Made by a program: the position numbers and the translations under genes. Below, piece by piece: positions 43,259 through 56,160 of a stretch of DNA of 64,000 nucleotides. The notes under the pieces are model-generated. The model was given only the letters and a program-made list of their open reading frames with translations, did not search any database and was not told the DNA's origin. The DNA comes from Brevipalpus yothersi. Taxonomy: Eukaryota > Arthropoda > Arachnida > Trombidiformes > Tenuipalpidae. The DNA is taken from NCBI GenBank assembly GCA_003956705.1, contig QZCP01000067.1, positions 62,001 through 126,000 on the forward strand. Direction: 5' to 3'. Each line of letters begins with the position of its first letter. Position 1 is the stretch's first letter.

Positions 43259-46200
43259 TCGCCATTGCTATGATACATATCGAGGACCACACAATTTTAT
43301 TCCTATACAAAATGGTTAGCAAAAGTTGGGAGAAATTAGTGCAAATGCAAATAGAGTACAGGTCCATTTCGGTCCGGAATCTAAATGAATTACATGTCAT
43401 CACAGATTAGGAATTTGTCACCTTTTACGAATTTTCTTTGCATAGTATCTGGACCAAAAAATTTCACACATTTGCAAGGCAAAAATCGATTCGCTAGTTG
43501 AAGAGAAAAAGTCGAATATGGAAAGCTGTGCATGTCACGGTGGTAGAGTTATTGTTTTAATGTTCCATTGGCTGAAAATTTTTGACTAATCTGACTAATC
43601 TAATAACTTTGACATCAAGTCTCGTGTTTTGCATTCATCTTAATGGGTTTTAACTATTCATCACGCCATACACAAGTGAACTGAATAGCGGCTCAACTTG
43701 AAAGGGAATATGATATATGGTGGGCTTACTTAACTCAATCGTAACTCAATTTTCCCTGATTTTTCTCTCCATATTAGCAAAAATGGGCAAAAAATGATCT
43801 TGTTCAAATTATTAATGCTCACCAATGCTCTTAGCTTCGGCCAATATCAATTCGATATTAGCATTGATGCTCGATGATAAGCAACGCTTTCATGAAGATT
43901 TTATCCTTCCATAATTTGATATAGTTGACAACTAGTAGTTCATCAACTTGTACTCGTGGACTCATCTCCACATTCACAGATTGTCAGACACAGACCAACC
44001 CCGAACACAAATAAAGATTAATTTTGCTCAGGACCTCTTGGAATGAGAGGTATGAATGGTTGTGACTGCATAAACGATAAAAGGAAGCAAAAAAGTGCAT
44101 ATCTGGAGGGGATAGCGAGCTGGTGTACAACAAAGAAAGACTCTTTTTTCGATCATAACCGATGAGCAATGATGATTCTTCCAGTTGAAACACTTTCTTC
44201 TGTACATTGGGAACAAAAAAGCATTTCTGTCATTATTTTCCCTCAAGTGAGGTGTTGTGGAGCCCTTGAACATGTATTTCAATTACAGGATAATTCTAAT
44301 AGAAACCTTGTCTCACCCCCCCCCCTATGACCACCATCAGAGAGACTACTCTGGACCCTTGACCACTTGTAAATGACTCTAGAACTCAGCTGAAGAGTGT
44401 CTATAGTTGAATGTTTTTTGCTTTAGGAATCTTTTCGATTTCTCTCTCTGCCAAGTATTAGGCCAGAATTCTGATCTGAATGATGAATGTTACGGAACAA
44501 GTTAAAGTTCTCTCCGATTCATTGAGCTTAAAGCTCGACTCCGACAACTCATTTTGAAGTTGAAAAAATAGAATCATTCCTATCCATTGATTAATGTTCA
44601 TTTATTTGTCTTTAATTGTTCTTGCACCATAAGTATTCAGAATTTGTTGAGAATATAAGATAACACAGAAATTCAGTTTATAGCTATATTATGATAAATC
44701 AGACCGAAATGAAAAATTTGTCTGATTCGTTTTGCTCGGAATCCAGTCGAGATAAATGCTCTACAAAAACATGATATTCAAATGGAAAGGTACTATAGCT
44801 GGAATCAAGTGTGACGAAGCTCAAATTTGCATCGACACAACTTTCATTCTCCACAAAAATCAGACCAACACTGGATGTCAATACTTTCCGTTAGCCTCAA
44901 TAATCGAAAGAATGATAACTGAGCAAAAACATTGTTAAATAGCATAAAATCTCATGAGGGCAGATGTGTATCCAATCAATTGAGACGGAGATGAGGATCA
45001 AACTACTCGATAGTTTGAAAGGGTTGCGAGCAAAAAGGCAAAAGAATGAAAAATTCTGGCTTGTTTACATGCTTCATGACCAAATCTTTTCACGATTAAA
45101 GTGATAGCCTTTGCATCTCATCCAAGCGTATTCTATTGCCTTCATCCAACATTCATCCATCCATCCACCCTCTTTAACGGCCCACCAATTTTTAGCTCTC
45201 TTCCACAGTATGCCTAAGAGTCTACCAGTCACATCTCTCCAGGATTCTTCTATCAGTCGGTCCCACTTCTTAAATATCATAGACCACGAGGTCTTTTTCT
45301 CCAGAGAATTGTAACCACAAGAAGGAATAGATGCATATTATTGTGTATACCCCTTTCGAAGTTTGTCCCGATCGCTGCTTGACCAAGCATAACTTTGTCT
45401 ATCTTGCTTTTGATACAGAGTCCATAGGGACTTGGTCATTGGAGGAAACATTCCCGATGCTTTAGCATTGGGACAGCGTCAGTCCGTAGCCTTCGAGTGA
45501 CTGTCCATAGTGCGTGGACATTAAACACATAGGACTAGCCAGTTTCGATATCTGTGCTCAATGAATGTCCATTTTATTTCATCCTGAATCTTTCTTCTGT
45601 TCAAAAGTGTTCATTAGCTCTGCTAACCAGTACTCTGATTGAGGACAACCACTTGAGCCATCATCATAGTAATTTCAACAATTGGCGATTGAAAAGTGGA
45701 AAGATGCTCATCCTCTATTGATTCTTTTGCTCTTCAAGTGTCCCAAGTGTCAATCAAAGTGGAAAGCAGACAAGAAGAGTGAAAGGCATTCACAAAACTT
45801 AAAACACGCTAAATAGATGCTCGACAATGGTAGGATCAGTTGAATGAATTTACTTTCTATTCTTGATCTGCTCATTTTCACCTCATTGATCTGGTTCATC
45901 TATGGACACAGGTTATATCGCCTTCGTCATAACACTCTAGCTAGGTTTCTCTTTCTCTCTGGCTGTCCGAGAGCTGGAAACCCCTTTGATAGGGTGCTGT
46001 CATTTATTCAAGTAATTTTTTGAGCGGGTACAAGAATAGCTGTGAAAGCTTTTCCGATATGGGGAAAAGGAATGGAGAATAGAGAAATGGTAAAAGGGAA
46101 GAAAAAAGCTATGCGAGTTCAATCCATCTAATTATGTTCGCTTGAGCACTCTTGGCAAGTGGAAAAAGTGGTTGCAAGGTTGGAATAGGGAAGCGCTTTC

Positions 46201-47417
46201 ACGCACAGGGCTTGGAAGGATAAGTCAATCCCAGTAGCAAGTGAGTTAATATTATTTTTCAAAGGGGTGGCAAATAAAAGCAAATAAAAGAGTGAATTGA
46301 GACCTACTAGTGGATAGGCATGGAAAACCCTTCTACATGAGGCAACTCGAAACTCTCGTGAAATGCTTTTAGGATCATAATGCTTGCTCGTAGTAAGCTT
46401 TTCACTTTTTTAAATGCTTCTTACTTTCCTCTCATCAATTCTAGTTTAAATCATCCAAAATCATCTCTACTTGCTATCAAGAAAATGAATGTCCTCAAGA
46501 GTCGCCCGAATCTTCATATGGCACTTGAGAAATCAATTCTTGAATCTATATCATTTCTCTCCTTTCAGATTTGATTGCTCNTCTCTCTCTCTCTCTCTCT
46601 CTCTGAGCCTTCGATAGTTTCATGTTGAATGAGAGAATCTTCGATAGGTACCTTAATTTGATCGAATTGATACTCAAAATTGTGGATATTCCTGAACATA
46701 ATCCTTTCAGTAAGACTCATAGGTAAAGTATCAACTCATAAGTTGATTGATTTATCATTCTATTCGTAATCAATCACAATTACTCTTGTCTCTAAATGAT
46801 TTTTTCCTTCTTAGAATCCTCAAAACGTGTTCTTCATAAATAGATAGAGCCCCACATTCACTTTAAACAATAACAACAACTCCATTATCTTCATCTTCCT
46901 GAAACCGATGAGAACAAGTTATAAGAATAAGTTATCAACGTGAATCTCAGCTTCAATGTTCACACGCCATCAGAAGCCAGGTTCCTTTGGCTCTTTTCTG
47001 ATCGATTCTTTGTAATTATCGTGTGAATAATGAAATTTTGATAAATCTCGGTGAGTTTGTCTCGAATGCAGCTTCATGCTCGAGTATCCATGGATTTTAG
47101 AGGACAAACCTGAGATAGAAAGCTCCATAGTGATAACGACCAGTTATGACCGATAAAAGTATTTGGACTGACATAATGAATATCATACGACACTACCTGA
47201 GTGTGGGAGAGAAGCTGAGTGTTGGATAATTTGACAATGCCTTGGGCTAATGTGGGTGGCGGAACTAGTAACTTGTGGGCAACTATTATTATTCGACGAT
47301 GAGCATGCATTTCAAATCATCAATTATAAAAGTGAATGATTCCCATAAATTCGCTCTATCCAATGCTTATTGTTAGTGTTGGTGAACAGTGTCTGGTCTT
47401 CTTTGGATTGAAGAAGA

Positions 47418-47458
47418 AAAGACCAAAGACCAAAGACCAAAGACCGAAGACCAAAGAG
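47418..47458. repeat. (GACCAAA)n minisatellite
   Basis: Five or so head-to-tail copies of a seven-base unit are present, one with a G substitution. Confidence 0.85.
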
Positions 47459-49041
47459 CAGAGGGTGGCCAATCGAGAGGCCGAAAGTTTGAAAAAGCGC
47501 TCGCTGGACTGCTGGCTGCCGCGTGCTGACTGTAGCCTTATTTTACATTCATCCTGGTCGCGTGAAAGACTCTCCAAAACTGCTTTTGCTCACTTTTCTA
47601 TTCACATACACAATTATTACTATTCGAGGGCTTGATTGATGCAATGCATTCAAATCGGATATCAATTTTGGTCCCAAGTCAACCCAAACCTTGTAAGACT
47701 GTGAGATTTGTGATTTGATTCCCTTATATATTGTATTTTTACTCTCAACGGAACGTTTCTCGGATTGTTTTCTATTCATTGACTGTATTATGAATGACTT
47801 TCAGTCTAGAGTCTACTTCATTCCTCTTGCATCAGTTCAAATATTGATGGAAATTGTGAAATTTAATTCCACCTAGCTCATTGAGGGGATCTTTTTCTTG
47901 AAATTTTCAATTTATGCATACAAATTATTTAAAAAGCTCATCAAACTCCATAAAATTGGGGATGAACTTTTGGCAAATCTAGTTTTTTTCAAATTGAAAT
48001 TAAACGATAAACAAATTACAAGATGAAAAGATAAAAAGATGGAAGAATCATATGTAATGCTGGTCAAGGAGAGTATATCGATGATGCAAATCATATGGAT
48101 GAAAGTAAATAGGAAAAAGAAGCTGCATAATATTTCACACTCCATGGCCAAGCACGTGGCCACGTGCAATCTGATTCGAAACTTATTTTGACAAGCAAGC
48201 GTGCCTGAAGACGTGCATTTTGATTCAGTTCAATTCTTCTTTGTGTTTGCAACAAATTAGAAAAGGAAGAAGAGCAAATAGAAAAATAGAGAGTTTTTCC
48301 ATACTCTGACCACAAACAGTCATGAATTTTTCATGAAAATCGACTCTCAGCAAATTCATTCCAAAGATTCATGATAAACTGTAAAAGATGATGACAGTAT
48401 ATAGCTGAATGGTGACTTTCTATTGATGGTCAGCACAATTAATTCATTTTCAGCTTAGGTCAAAAATTTCTCATGAGAAATTTTCATTTCTTCACACTGC
48501 CCAGTGTCCACATCAAAAGTCAGCCAGTTCGTGTTTCAATTTAGTTGCCGCTTTTTCTCGCACTACTAGCTTTGGTGAGTGACCCTATGTTGAGTTAATT
48601 AATTATTCAACTTAATCATCGGTGTGTGTAATTGATACTTCTGTGTCTAGATTTTGGAGAGCAGGAGAGACTACCCAACAGAGCATCTCGAAAAACAAAT
48701 AGCGAACAATCAAATGAGGGAAACTAGAAGCGATTCACTCTGATCATTGATTGGATTTTTAATCAATGAATGACCATGGCGTAGAGGGTTTGCAGGATGG
48801 CTTTAATTCCTGGCCAGCTAAATCTACACTAAATGGAAACCCGTTACTGTTATTCTAGAGCGAGACAAAAGGGTCTATTTCAGCTTGTGTTTATTTTATG
48901 TCAATGTATTTGCTTATCAAGTCAATTGTATCAGGAAAAATCAGAAAAGTAACCGAGTCTAGGATAAAAAATGAGAAACTAGCAGAATTTTATTTCCAAA
49001 TTATAGAGGATAGAGTTGTGTAAACTGAGAGTGGAGAAAGA

Positions 49042-49126
<85 letters not shown>
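49042..49126. repeat. (AAAG)n tract passing into (GA)n
   Basis: The tetranucleotide array of about 70 bp ends in a short GA run. Confidence 0.95.
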
Positions 49127-49579
49127 CTATGATTATCAATATCATTATTTTGGCGAACAACTGGATTAAATGGCCACAATTTTGATCAACGAACGGTAGA
49201 TTGAGTGATTTATGTGTCTATACTTAGTAGCTGAGCCGATGAAAGAGGCATTGATGAGTGACCCAAGGAAAGAATAACTCTCCAATCGATTTTCTTTCGC
49301 TCAGAAAGAAGATTGATTTCACTGAATCTTAATCATAATCTTGACCTATAGGCTTGGACCAGTGTGTGTTTATACGCTAAGCGTCTGTGTATCTCTTTGT
49401 ATATCTCATATTTTGCGAGTGCATTATTTCTATCCCATAGAGACGGAGATTACTTCGGCCACATTCTCGATCACTATTCTTCCTCCAGTCACTTCCTGAT
49501 TATTTACTCCTCGCACTCTTTTCCGCTCTCCTCTCATGCCTTCTTTTTATCCGATCACCTCCTTCTACTTGTCCACACA

Positions 49580-49622
49580 ATGGACATCGGTCCGAGGCTT
49601 CTGCTGACCAGCATTATCGTGG
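49580..49622 (+). other. Possible first coding exon with signal-peptide start
   Basis: ATG at 49580 gives MDIGPRLLLTSIIV and then a phase-1 donor (G|GTGAGTG). It resembles the truncated signal-peptide exon of a secreted or membrane protein with a large first intron. I could not identify a compatible next exon in this window, so it may continue outside or be chance. Confidence 0.27.
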
Positions 49623-49885
49623 GTGAGTGTGGACACTTTTTGTGTCCAATCATTGTTACTTCTAACTGGTTGTGTAAGCAAGCTCTTTTCCCCTGTAAGT
49701 ACGAGTATTCACTTTACTCCTGCAATCGTTCTGTGTATATACATGTATGTGCAAGCGAGAGGGAATAAGAATGATTCCGAATGCTTCACCGGCATTGAAT
49801 GGCTTAGATACAGGCGCTTGTGGAGCTCAAAAATTGACTCAATAACTGGATGCAAGCATGAATAGTGAAGATGGTGAGACTTTTC

Positions 49886-49925
<40 letters not shown>

Positions 49926-51093
49926 TGTTTCCCTGTTTCACAATGGACATCCTCTGGTTGACACAACAGTGGACCATAAAGGATGACACGGTGATGTGGT
50001 GATGATGCGGCGACAGTGAAAGTTCACTATTGCTGCTTAAAAGTAGAATGATGATGAATACAGAATTGTGTGCTTCTTTATGTGTGTTCTTCACTCGATT
50101 CAGTTGCTTTTTTATTTCATATCATCTGTTTACTCGATCGAGTCGCGCAAGCATGCCAAGAGCATCCTTCGATTGACATGAGCCGCGTGCCATGAGCGAA
50201 CAGTCCATAGGCTCGCATCATCAGAGCATGGTGAACATAGGCTCCACTAGTCGTGGAAGGCCCATGAAGCCATCGAGTTAGTTGAATAACCATAAAATAG
50301 CTCAAGCTTGTAGCACGCTTTTTTAGCTATGTACGCGTGCCAATCCTCCTCTTTTGCTCAGCTTTCTTCTAAATTATGCATCTTCCATATTTTATGCACT
50401 AATTTAACGTTAACCACAATTTGAACAGTATCAACTTAACAAAACCACTACTTATTGAGCTCACCATTGGCGATGGGCAACTCTCAATCCATAGTGGAGA
50501 GAATCGAGCCATCAAAACACATGATGGCAGCTAGCAGAGAAAAGTTTTGAAGGTTGATTTAATTTTGTCACACGATAAGCTCAAATACAACAATCATGAC
50601 TTTTTGCTTCACCACTTCTTGATGTGCAAATGAGAACTTGCCTGATTGAAGTTTAACAAAAATTGCCGATGAAAACTTGTCAAACTTGTGTCCATGAGCT
50701 AGTCGCTGAGAACCATTCGCGATGGGGATTGGAATAGGAATGGGAATCAAGATAGACATTGAGGAATCCATAGAATGCCATGATTGGATGCAAAATGCTG
50801 AATTCGCACGACTCTAGATCTTCACTTGGCCTGCATTATAGTCATCCTTTTGAGCCCAAAATACTAGCCTCTGAGCTCGTGACCAAGAATCAATGGATCA
50901 TGAAGAATATCTGAATTACAGAGACTTTCCAACGAGTCGGAATGAGATTTGACGAATCACTAGACAATCGGAAGTGGATGACTGAGTGACTTGTGAATGA
51001 GTAAGTACTTCAGTACATCGGAATCGTCGTTGATTGTGTACATGCATTCGAATTACTTTCTAGCAAATAAGAGTGATAAATCACTGTCACTGG

Positions 51094-51136
<43 letters not shown>

Positions 51137-51796
51137 AACAGAAGGAAATGGTGGAAGAGATGAAGTCCGAGGTATAGGCGAATCGAAATGTGGATGTCGC
51201 AGCACGAGTGTGTCCATGTTGATCAACAATGATTGTGGAGCTGAGAAGAGTGGATTGGAGGATGAAAACGTTGAGAAACAGTGAGAGCCTCTCGATGCTT
51301 TCCTGAAATATTTAAACGATAAGATTGATGATAAACGAGGCTTAACACTCGTCAACATGTAATGATGAATGAGAGAATGAGAATGAGCAAGAAGATCTGA
51401 TTTGTTGGGCAAAGAGAATGGCCAAGAGGCTGTGGTGGAAGGCTTTGTAGCGAAAGGCTCAAAAGAGCGGACTCTCACTCAAATTGAAAAGGCCAACACG
51501 GCATCAATGGGTACCATTTTGGACCAAAATTTCGCCATGAAAGAAGATACCGGAACAAGTCGCGTGTCCGAACTGCTTGTAGGCCATCAAACATCTACAA
51601 ACGTGGCCAACCATCAAACACAATCACCCTCACCTTCGCTCCACTTTGGCCGACAATCTATCCAACAACAGGTCTCATTACATAACTGATTTTTGTGCAA
51701 ACAAACGGTACCCACTTCACACCGAATACCGCCGCAATCTTACTGATAAATATGGCTCAAAAGTGCACCCTTAGGACATGAACTAGTGTGCCTTCA

Positions 51797-51829
<33 letters not shown>

Positions 51830-52741
51830 TCAATGATTATTTTTTAAGATAAATTCTTTTTGGAAACCTAATTCACACACTTTTATGAGACTAATACCAA
51901 ACACGTCGTGGAAAGGAAAATTCATGGATGACAAACATGTATATATGATTGAAAAATTCAACCTACGGCCCTCAACTAAGCCTACTAATTATGGTAAGTT
52001 TTGAGAGAAGGTTCTTGCTCTCGAAGCCAATGATTGTCAGCGTATAAACTGCTGGAAGAGAGTTTGTCACTATTTCCTGATCAACTCACTCCTTTAACAC
52101 GAACAGTCACAGGATTCACATTGAACCGTATTCATGCTTCACTCCAGTGTTGGACGCACCACAGCCGACACAACATCGAGGCATTCATGTCAACCGTGAG
52201 GCGATCAAAAACTCAACCCATCTTTTACTGTGGGCTTCCACCGATGCCCATCGGTGGAAGATGAGATGTAACAAAAAACACGGGACTGATATCGGATGGA
52301 CACACACGCCGTTTGTCCCTTTCTCAGCTATTCTGCCCACCCTTCCCTACCTTTACCACTTCACGTGGTCACTCAATCCGTTGCTGGTCATGGGATCTGA
52401 AAAGGATCGGAAAATATTGTCACACACAAACAATAGTGTGAGTACCAAATAGTGGACAGCGGTCATCTTACACACCAATCACTGGTGAGTGAGTAAGTTC
52501 GGAAGACTGAAGAATAGTCAAAAGTGTTTTATGGAGACAGGCAAACATAAAAAGTACATCGAAAAACACCATTAAACATAATTTTGTGGCTTGTATCTAC
52601 CACTTATCTAATTATATTCTCTCTGATTGTGCAATAATATGGACATTAGTATTCTGTATGAGGCTTTAGAGCAAACCAAACATTTTGAGTGACTGAAAAA
52701 GATTTCAGCCTCAGGCTATTCATCAGTATTCAGAGCCTTTG

Positions 52742-52793
<52 letters not shown>

Positions 52794-53059
52794 ATCTTTT
52801 ATCCTTTGATTCCTTTATTGCGAGCAATTCTCCTCCCAGTATTGTAATTTTCCTTGAAATATATAATCCATCATCCATCGATGACGATCCAACGTTGATC
52901 GATGACCAACTGACCACTGTCATATTCATATTGGAATAATTGGGGACCATGTTCATCGGGCCATGAATATCGATATAAGCCAAAATTCGGTAGAAAAAGA
53001 ATCTTTTCTCCAATTGCCTGGTCCAATTTTGACCCTGTGCAAGGGTATTGTTCAACAGC

Positions 53060-53136
<77 letters not shown>

Positions 53137-53421
53137 NNNNNNNNNNNNNNNNNNNNNNNNNNNNNNNNNNNNNNNNNNNNNNNNNNNNNNNNNNNNNNNN
53201 NNNNNNNNNNNNNNNNNNNNNNNNNNNNNNNNNNNNNNNNNNNNNNNNNNNNNNNNNNNNNNNNNNNNNNNNNNNNNNNNNNNNNNNNNNNNNNNNNNNN
53301 NNNNNNNNNNNNNNNNNNNNNNNNNNNNNNNNNNNNNNNNNNNNNNNNNNNNNNNNNNNNNNNNNNNNNNNNNNNNNNNNNNNNNNNNNNNNNNNNNNNN
53401 NNNNNNNNNNNNNNNNNNNNN

Positions 53422-53491
<70 letters not shown>

Positions 53492-55076
53492 CTTTTCTAG
53501 CTTATGAACATCAAATTCATGAGTTGGCCATCGAAATGATTCTGACCATCTAATTAAATGGCCATCATTGCCATCATTGAGCTTATCCAATTGGATGGAA
53601 TTAGAATTATGATCTCAGAGAGACATCAAGCTTCATATTTCGGCTCATTTCCTTCGTTGAACTCGCTTGTGGTCACTCATAAGCTTTAAAGAGGCAGGAT
53701 TAATGCTCCATGATTACTGAGGATCATCATAATCATCATTACAGCGATCAGGTGATCATCACCATGCGGAGAACTATGGAGCCTTTTGTCTCTGGTCAAG
53801 CGGTATTAACTAAATGGCCGATTTATTTGGTGAGAGTGTTTTTTTCACGCCTTCAGCTGATCTTAACGGGCTTGCGTTTGTAAGCCATTTATGACCACAG
53901 GCCATTCCGCTGCCTTCTTTGTTCGCCTAGTTACTCTCTGACTCACAGGCATAGCCATTATGGTGCTAATTTTCACACTCTCAAGACACACTCATGATGG
54001 GAGGTAAAAAAAGTGGAAGGAGAAACTGATAATCTGCATAAGTATCTACAGTGATCATCATCAGAGCAAATGAATTCAGGACGCTCATGATCATCACCAT
54101 TTCCCGCCACCTCCTACTCTTTCCTCCCACTTTCACCATAACGATTCTTGGCCATTGCATCGATACGATTTAGGACTATTTTCTGGCCTCTTCACCGTTC
54201 CACTCACTAGATTTGATCAACATTATTACAATTCAACTTCATTCACCGAGAAACAGATTGTTGCCACAAACTGCCTCCGCTTAACCCCATTTACATAGGC
54301 GACTTGTGTCGATACTTTGCGATCTCTTGCCTGCCATAGTCATACCATATCATGATGATTATAGTCATATACCAATATTGGCACTTCTTGTTGGCCAAAC
54401 GCCACCAATTCAGTTGAGAGAGGCACCATCCTTCCACATACACCCATACATTCACTCCAAGAGATTCACGAAGGTAGAGAATGGTAATAATAAAATTAAT
54501 GGTTCTGGATTGAACGTGTAAACACTATACCCTTTGCCTGCTCAAAGTAGCCTAGATTTGAACAGTTTCTTGATCAAATTTCGACAATCATTAATCACTA
54601 CTCATAGTTATTCGAAAACTTTCACTCCTATTTCAGCCTGACTTTTACTGAATTGGGATCGCGAAAGCGCGCAAAATACTCACGATACTAAATCTTGACT
54701 AATCACTTGTTTGAAATTTTAAGCGAACATTTTTTTGCCAATCTTTACACTTCAAAACAAACTCAAGTAAAACAAGTGGAAAAGAAAGAGTCAAGTGATG
54801 TATATAGTTTTAGCCTGAGGCTTTACATGTAGTTCGTTAAATTTTATGAATGATAAGTGAAAATCTGTACATTTTTGCATTAATATTATTCTCTTTGAAA
54901 AAAATACCAATTCGTCTCTCATGGTTCAGAATTCAGAAGAATTTGGAGAGAATTTTCCAGTGAAGTGGCAGTGAGATGATGGTAACTTTGAAGTAACCTT
55001 TTCTATGTGTGTGAGACCATCACATCATGGAGATGCGACCAGAAGAAACTCGATGATTGATATACCAATAGTCTTT
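49623..55076. other. Gene-poor, repeat-rich DNA with assembly gap
   Basis: No supportable gene was found. CT/GA tracts occur at about 49888-49922, 51099-51133, 51799-51829 and 52743-52790, plus the gap-flanking tract. The forward ORF 51402-51689 has no family signature. Confidence 0.5.
53063..53489. repeat. (GA)n tract interrupted by a 285-base run of N
   Basis: GA repeat flanks both sides of unknown bases at 53137-53421. The assembler probably stopped in one long GA array, so the true length is unknown. Long ORFs drawn across it are artefacts. Confidence 0.97.
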
Positions 55077-55637
55077 TCATCTACTACTACTACTGTCTTC
55101 TTGTGCAAAGTTTTTTCGGACATTGAGTGTTGATGGTTGGAATAAAATTTCATCTGATGAAGAGATGAAGGATCGAAGAGTGTTGCAGAAGAGAAGAAGG
55201 ACGAGAGTTATCTTGCGCCATGTGGCTTGACGTGAATCTGAAGTGAAAAAAGCTTTTGTCGCTTGGATCATCCCAGGTAAGGGAGATAGAAGAGCCCATG
55301 AGGGCAGCTTGACATCCAATATTATTCGAAATTTTTGCTCCTTACGAGATCGATCGAATTCATCGCTTATCCCTCTCAATGAGTGGCCAACATCTCGCAG
55401 TATTGTTTGATCGGCAGTTGAAGCAGTTGGCCATACAAATGCTGGTACAGAAGATGGAGAAGCGATTAATGGTGACTGTGGAGGTGTAATTATGAAGGAG
55501 AAGTCAAATGAAGAAGGACGATACAAGCATGAGGATGGTAATCGGTATCTTGATTGAGCATCTCGAACGATATCTGGCAGAGATCCGGTGGCTGCATTTG
55601 GTGAGGTGGATACACGAGAACTATCAGATGAGGACAT
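55077..55637 (-). CDS. Candidate BH3-only Bcl-2 family protein (Bim/Bmf-like)
   Basis: This is a small gene standing alone in gene-poor DNA. The ATG at 55637 follows an acceptor-like TCGTTTTGCAG, implying a 5' non-coding exon. The unspliced ORF gives 186 aa. A strong donor (CTC|GTAAGG) and acceptor (TTTTTTCACTTCAG) define a 108-bp in-frame intron (55238-55345), giving 150 aa. The N-terminal 75 residues are Ser/Pro-rich and probably disordered. Residues 83-94 read VGHSLRGISDEF, fitting the BH3 consensus (hydrophobic, three residues, Leu, two residues, hydrophobic, small, Asp, acidic, hydrophobic). After splicing, a hydrophobic tail (TWRKITLVLLLFCNTLRSFI) follows within 10 residues, as the membrane/hydrophobic tail does in Bim and Bmf. 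No BH1 or BH2 is visible. A pro-apoptotic role, antagonising Bcl-2-type proteins at mitochondria, is inferred. Confidence 0.6.
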   Translation of the reverse strand: MSSSDSSRVSTSPNAATGSLPDIVRDAQSRYRLPSSCLYRPSSFDFSFIITPPQSPLIASPSSVPAFVWPTASTADQTILRDVGHSLRGISDEFDRSRKEQKFRIILDVKLPSWALLSPLPGMIQATKAFFTSDSRQATWRKITLVLLLFCNTLRSFISSSDEILFQPSTLNVRKNFAQEDSSSSR

Positions 55638-56084
55638 GTTGCAAATTGATGGCTGCAAAACGATTCAACACTAGAGGTTCAAAAAAGAGTCAATGAAAAT
55701 TGTCAAGAGCAAAGTCGTTCACTGCTAGGATGCTGAGCAATCCAAGGTTTCACAAACTTGAAGCAAATATTTTAATACCAATGTGAGCAATGGACAGACA
55801 CAACATTGATTAAGAAAAAGAGAGAAAGAATAAAAAGAGGAACACAATCGAGTCAATGCAGACAGTGATAAGGATGATCATCAAGTGTCTCAAGTGGACA
55901 TGTAACATGGGCTATATGAATTGAACTATCTTTCAAGTCTCTTCGCCAACTAGTAAACTAAATGTTGCACCATTTGCGAAGTTGGCGAGGTTTGTTGACT
56001 TCTTTCTCTCTCTCTCTTTTTCTCTCTCTCTCCCCCTGGTACATGCGCCTTGTGTTGCTGGGTCCGGGCAAGCCTCCTCCCACA

Positions 56085-56160
56085 GGGGGCTGAGGGGGCT
56101 GATGGGGCTGAGGGGGCCGAGGGGCTGAGAGGTTGAGAGAGGCTGAGGCCACGAGCTGGC
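56085..56160. repeat. G-rich imperfect octamer array (GGGGCTGA-like)
   Basis: Repeated GGGGGCTGA/GGGGCCGA units on the forward strand form many closely spaced G-runs, a predicted G-quadruplex pattern in an otherwise AT-rich window. Confidence 0.75.

Larger units (their letters stand above)
43404..49578. other. Gene-poor, repeat-rich DNA
   Basis: No supportable gene was found. It includes a single N at 46581 next to a CT tract, a GACCAAA heptamer array at about 47420-47460, and an AAAG tract at 49042-49112. ORFs here are short and biased by the repeats. Confidence 0.55.

Noticed and set aside
51402..51689. 95-codon forward ORF
   Set aside because: No motif, promoter or splice evidence, and Gln/Thr/Ser-biased composition.
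52871..53590. Long ORFs spanning the N run
   Set aside because: The open frame is an artefact of unknown bases and GA repeats.
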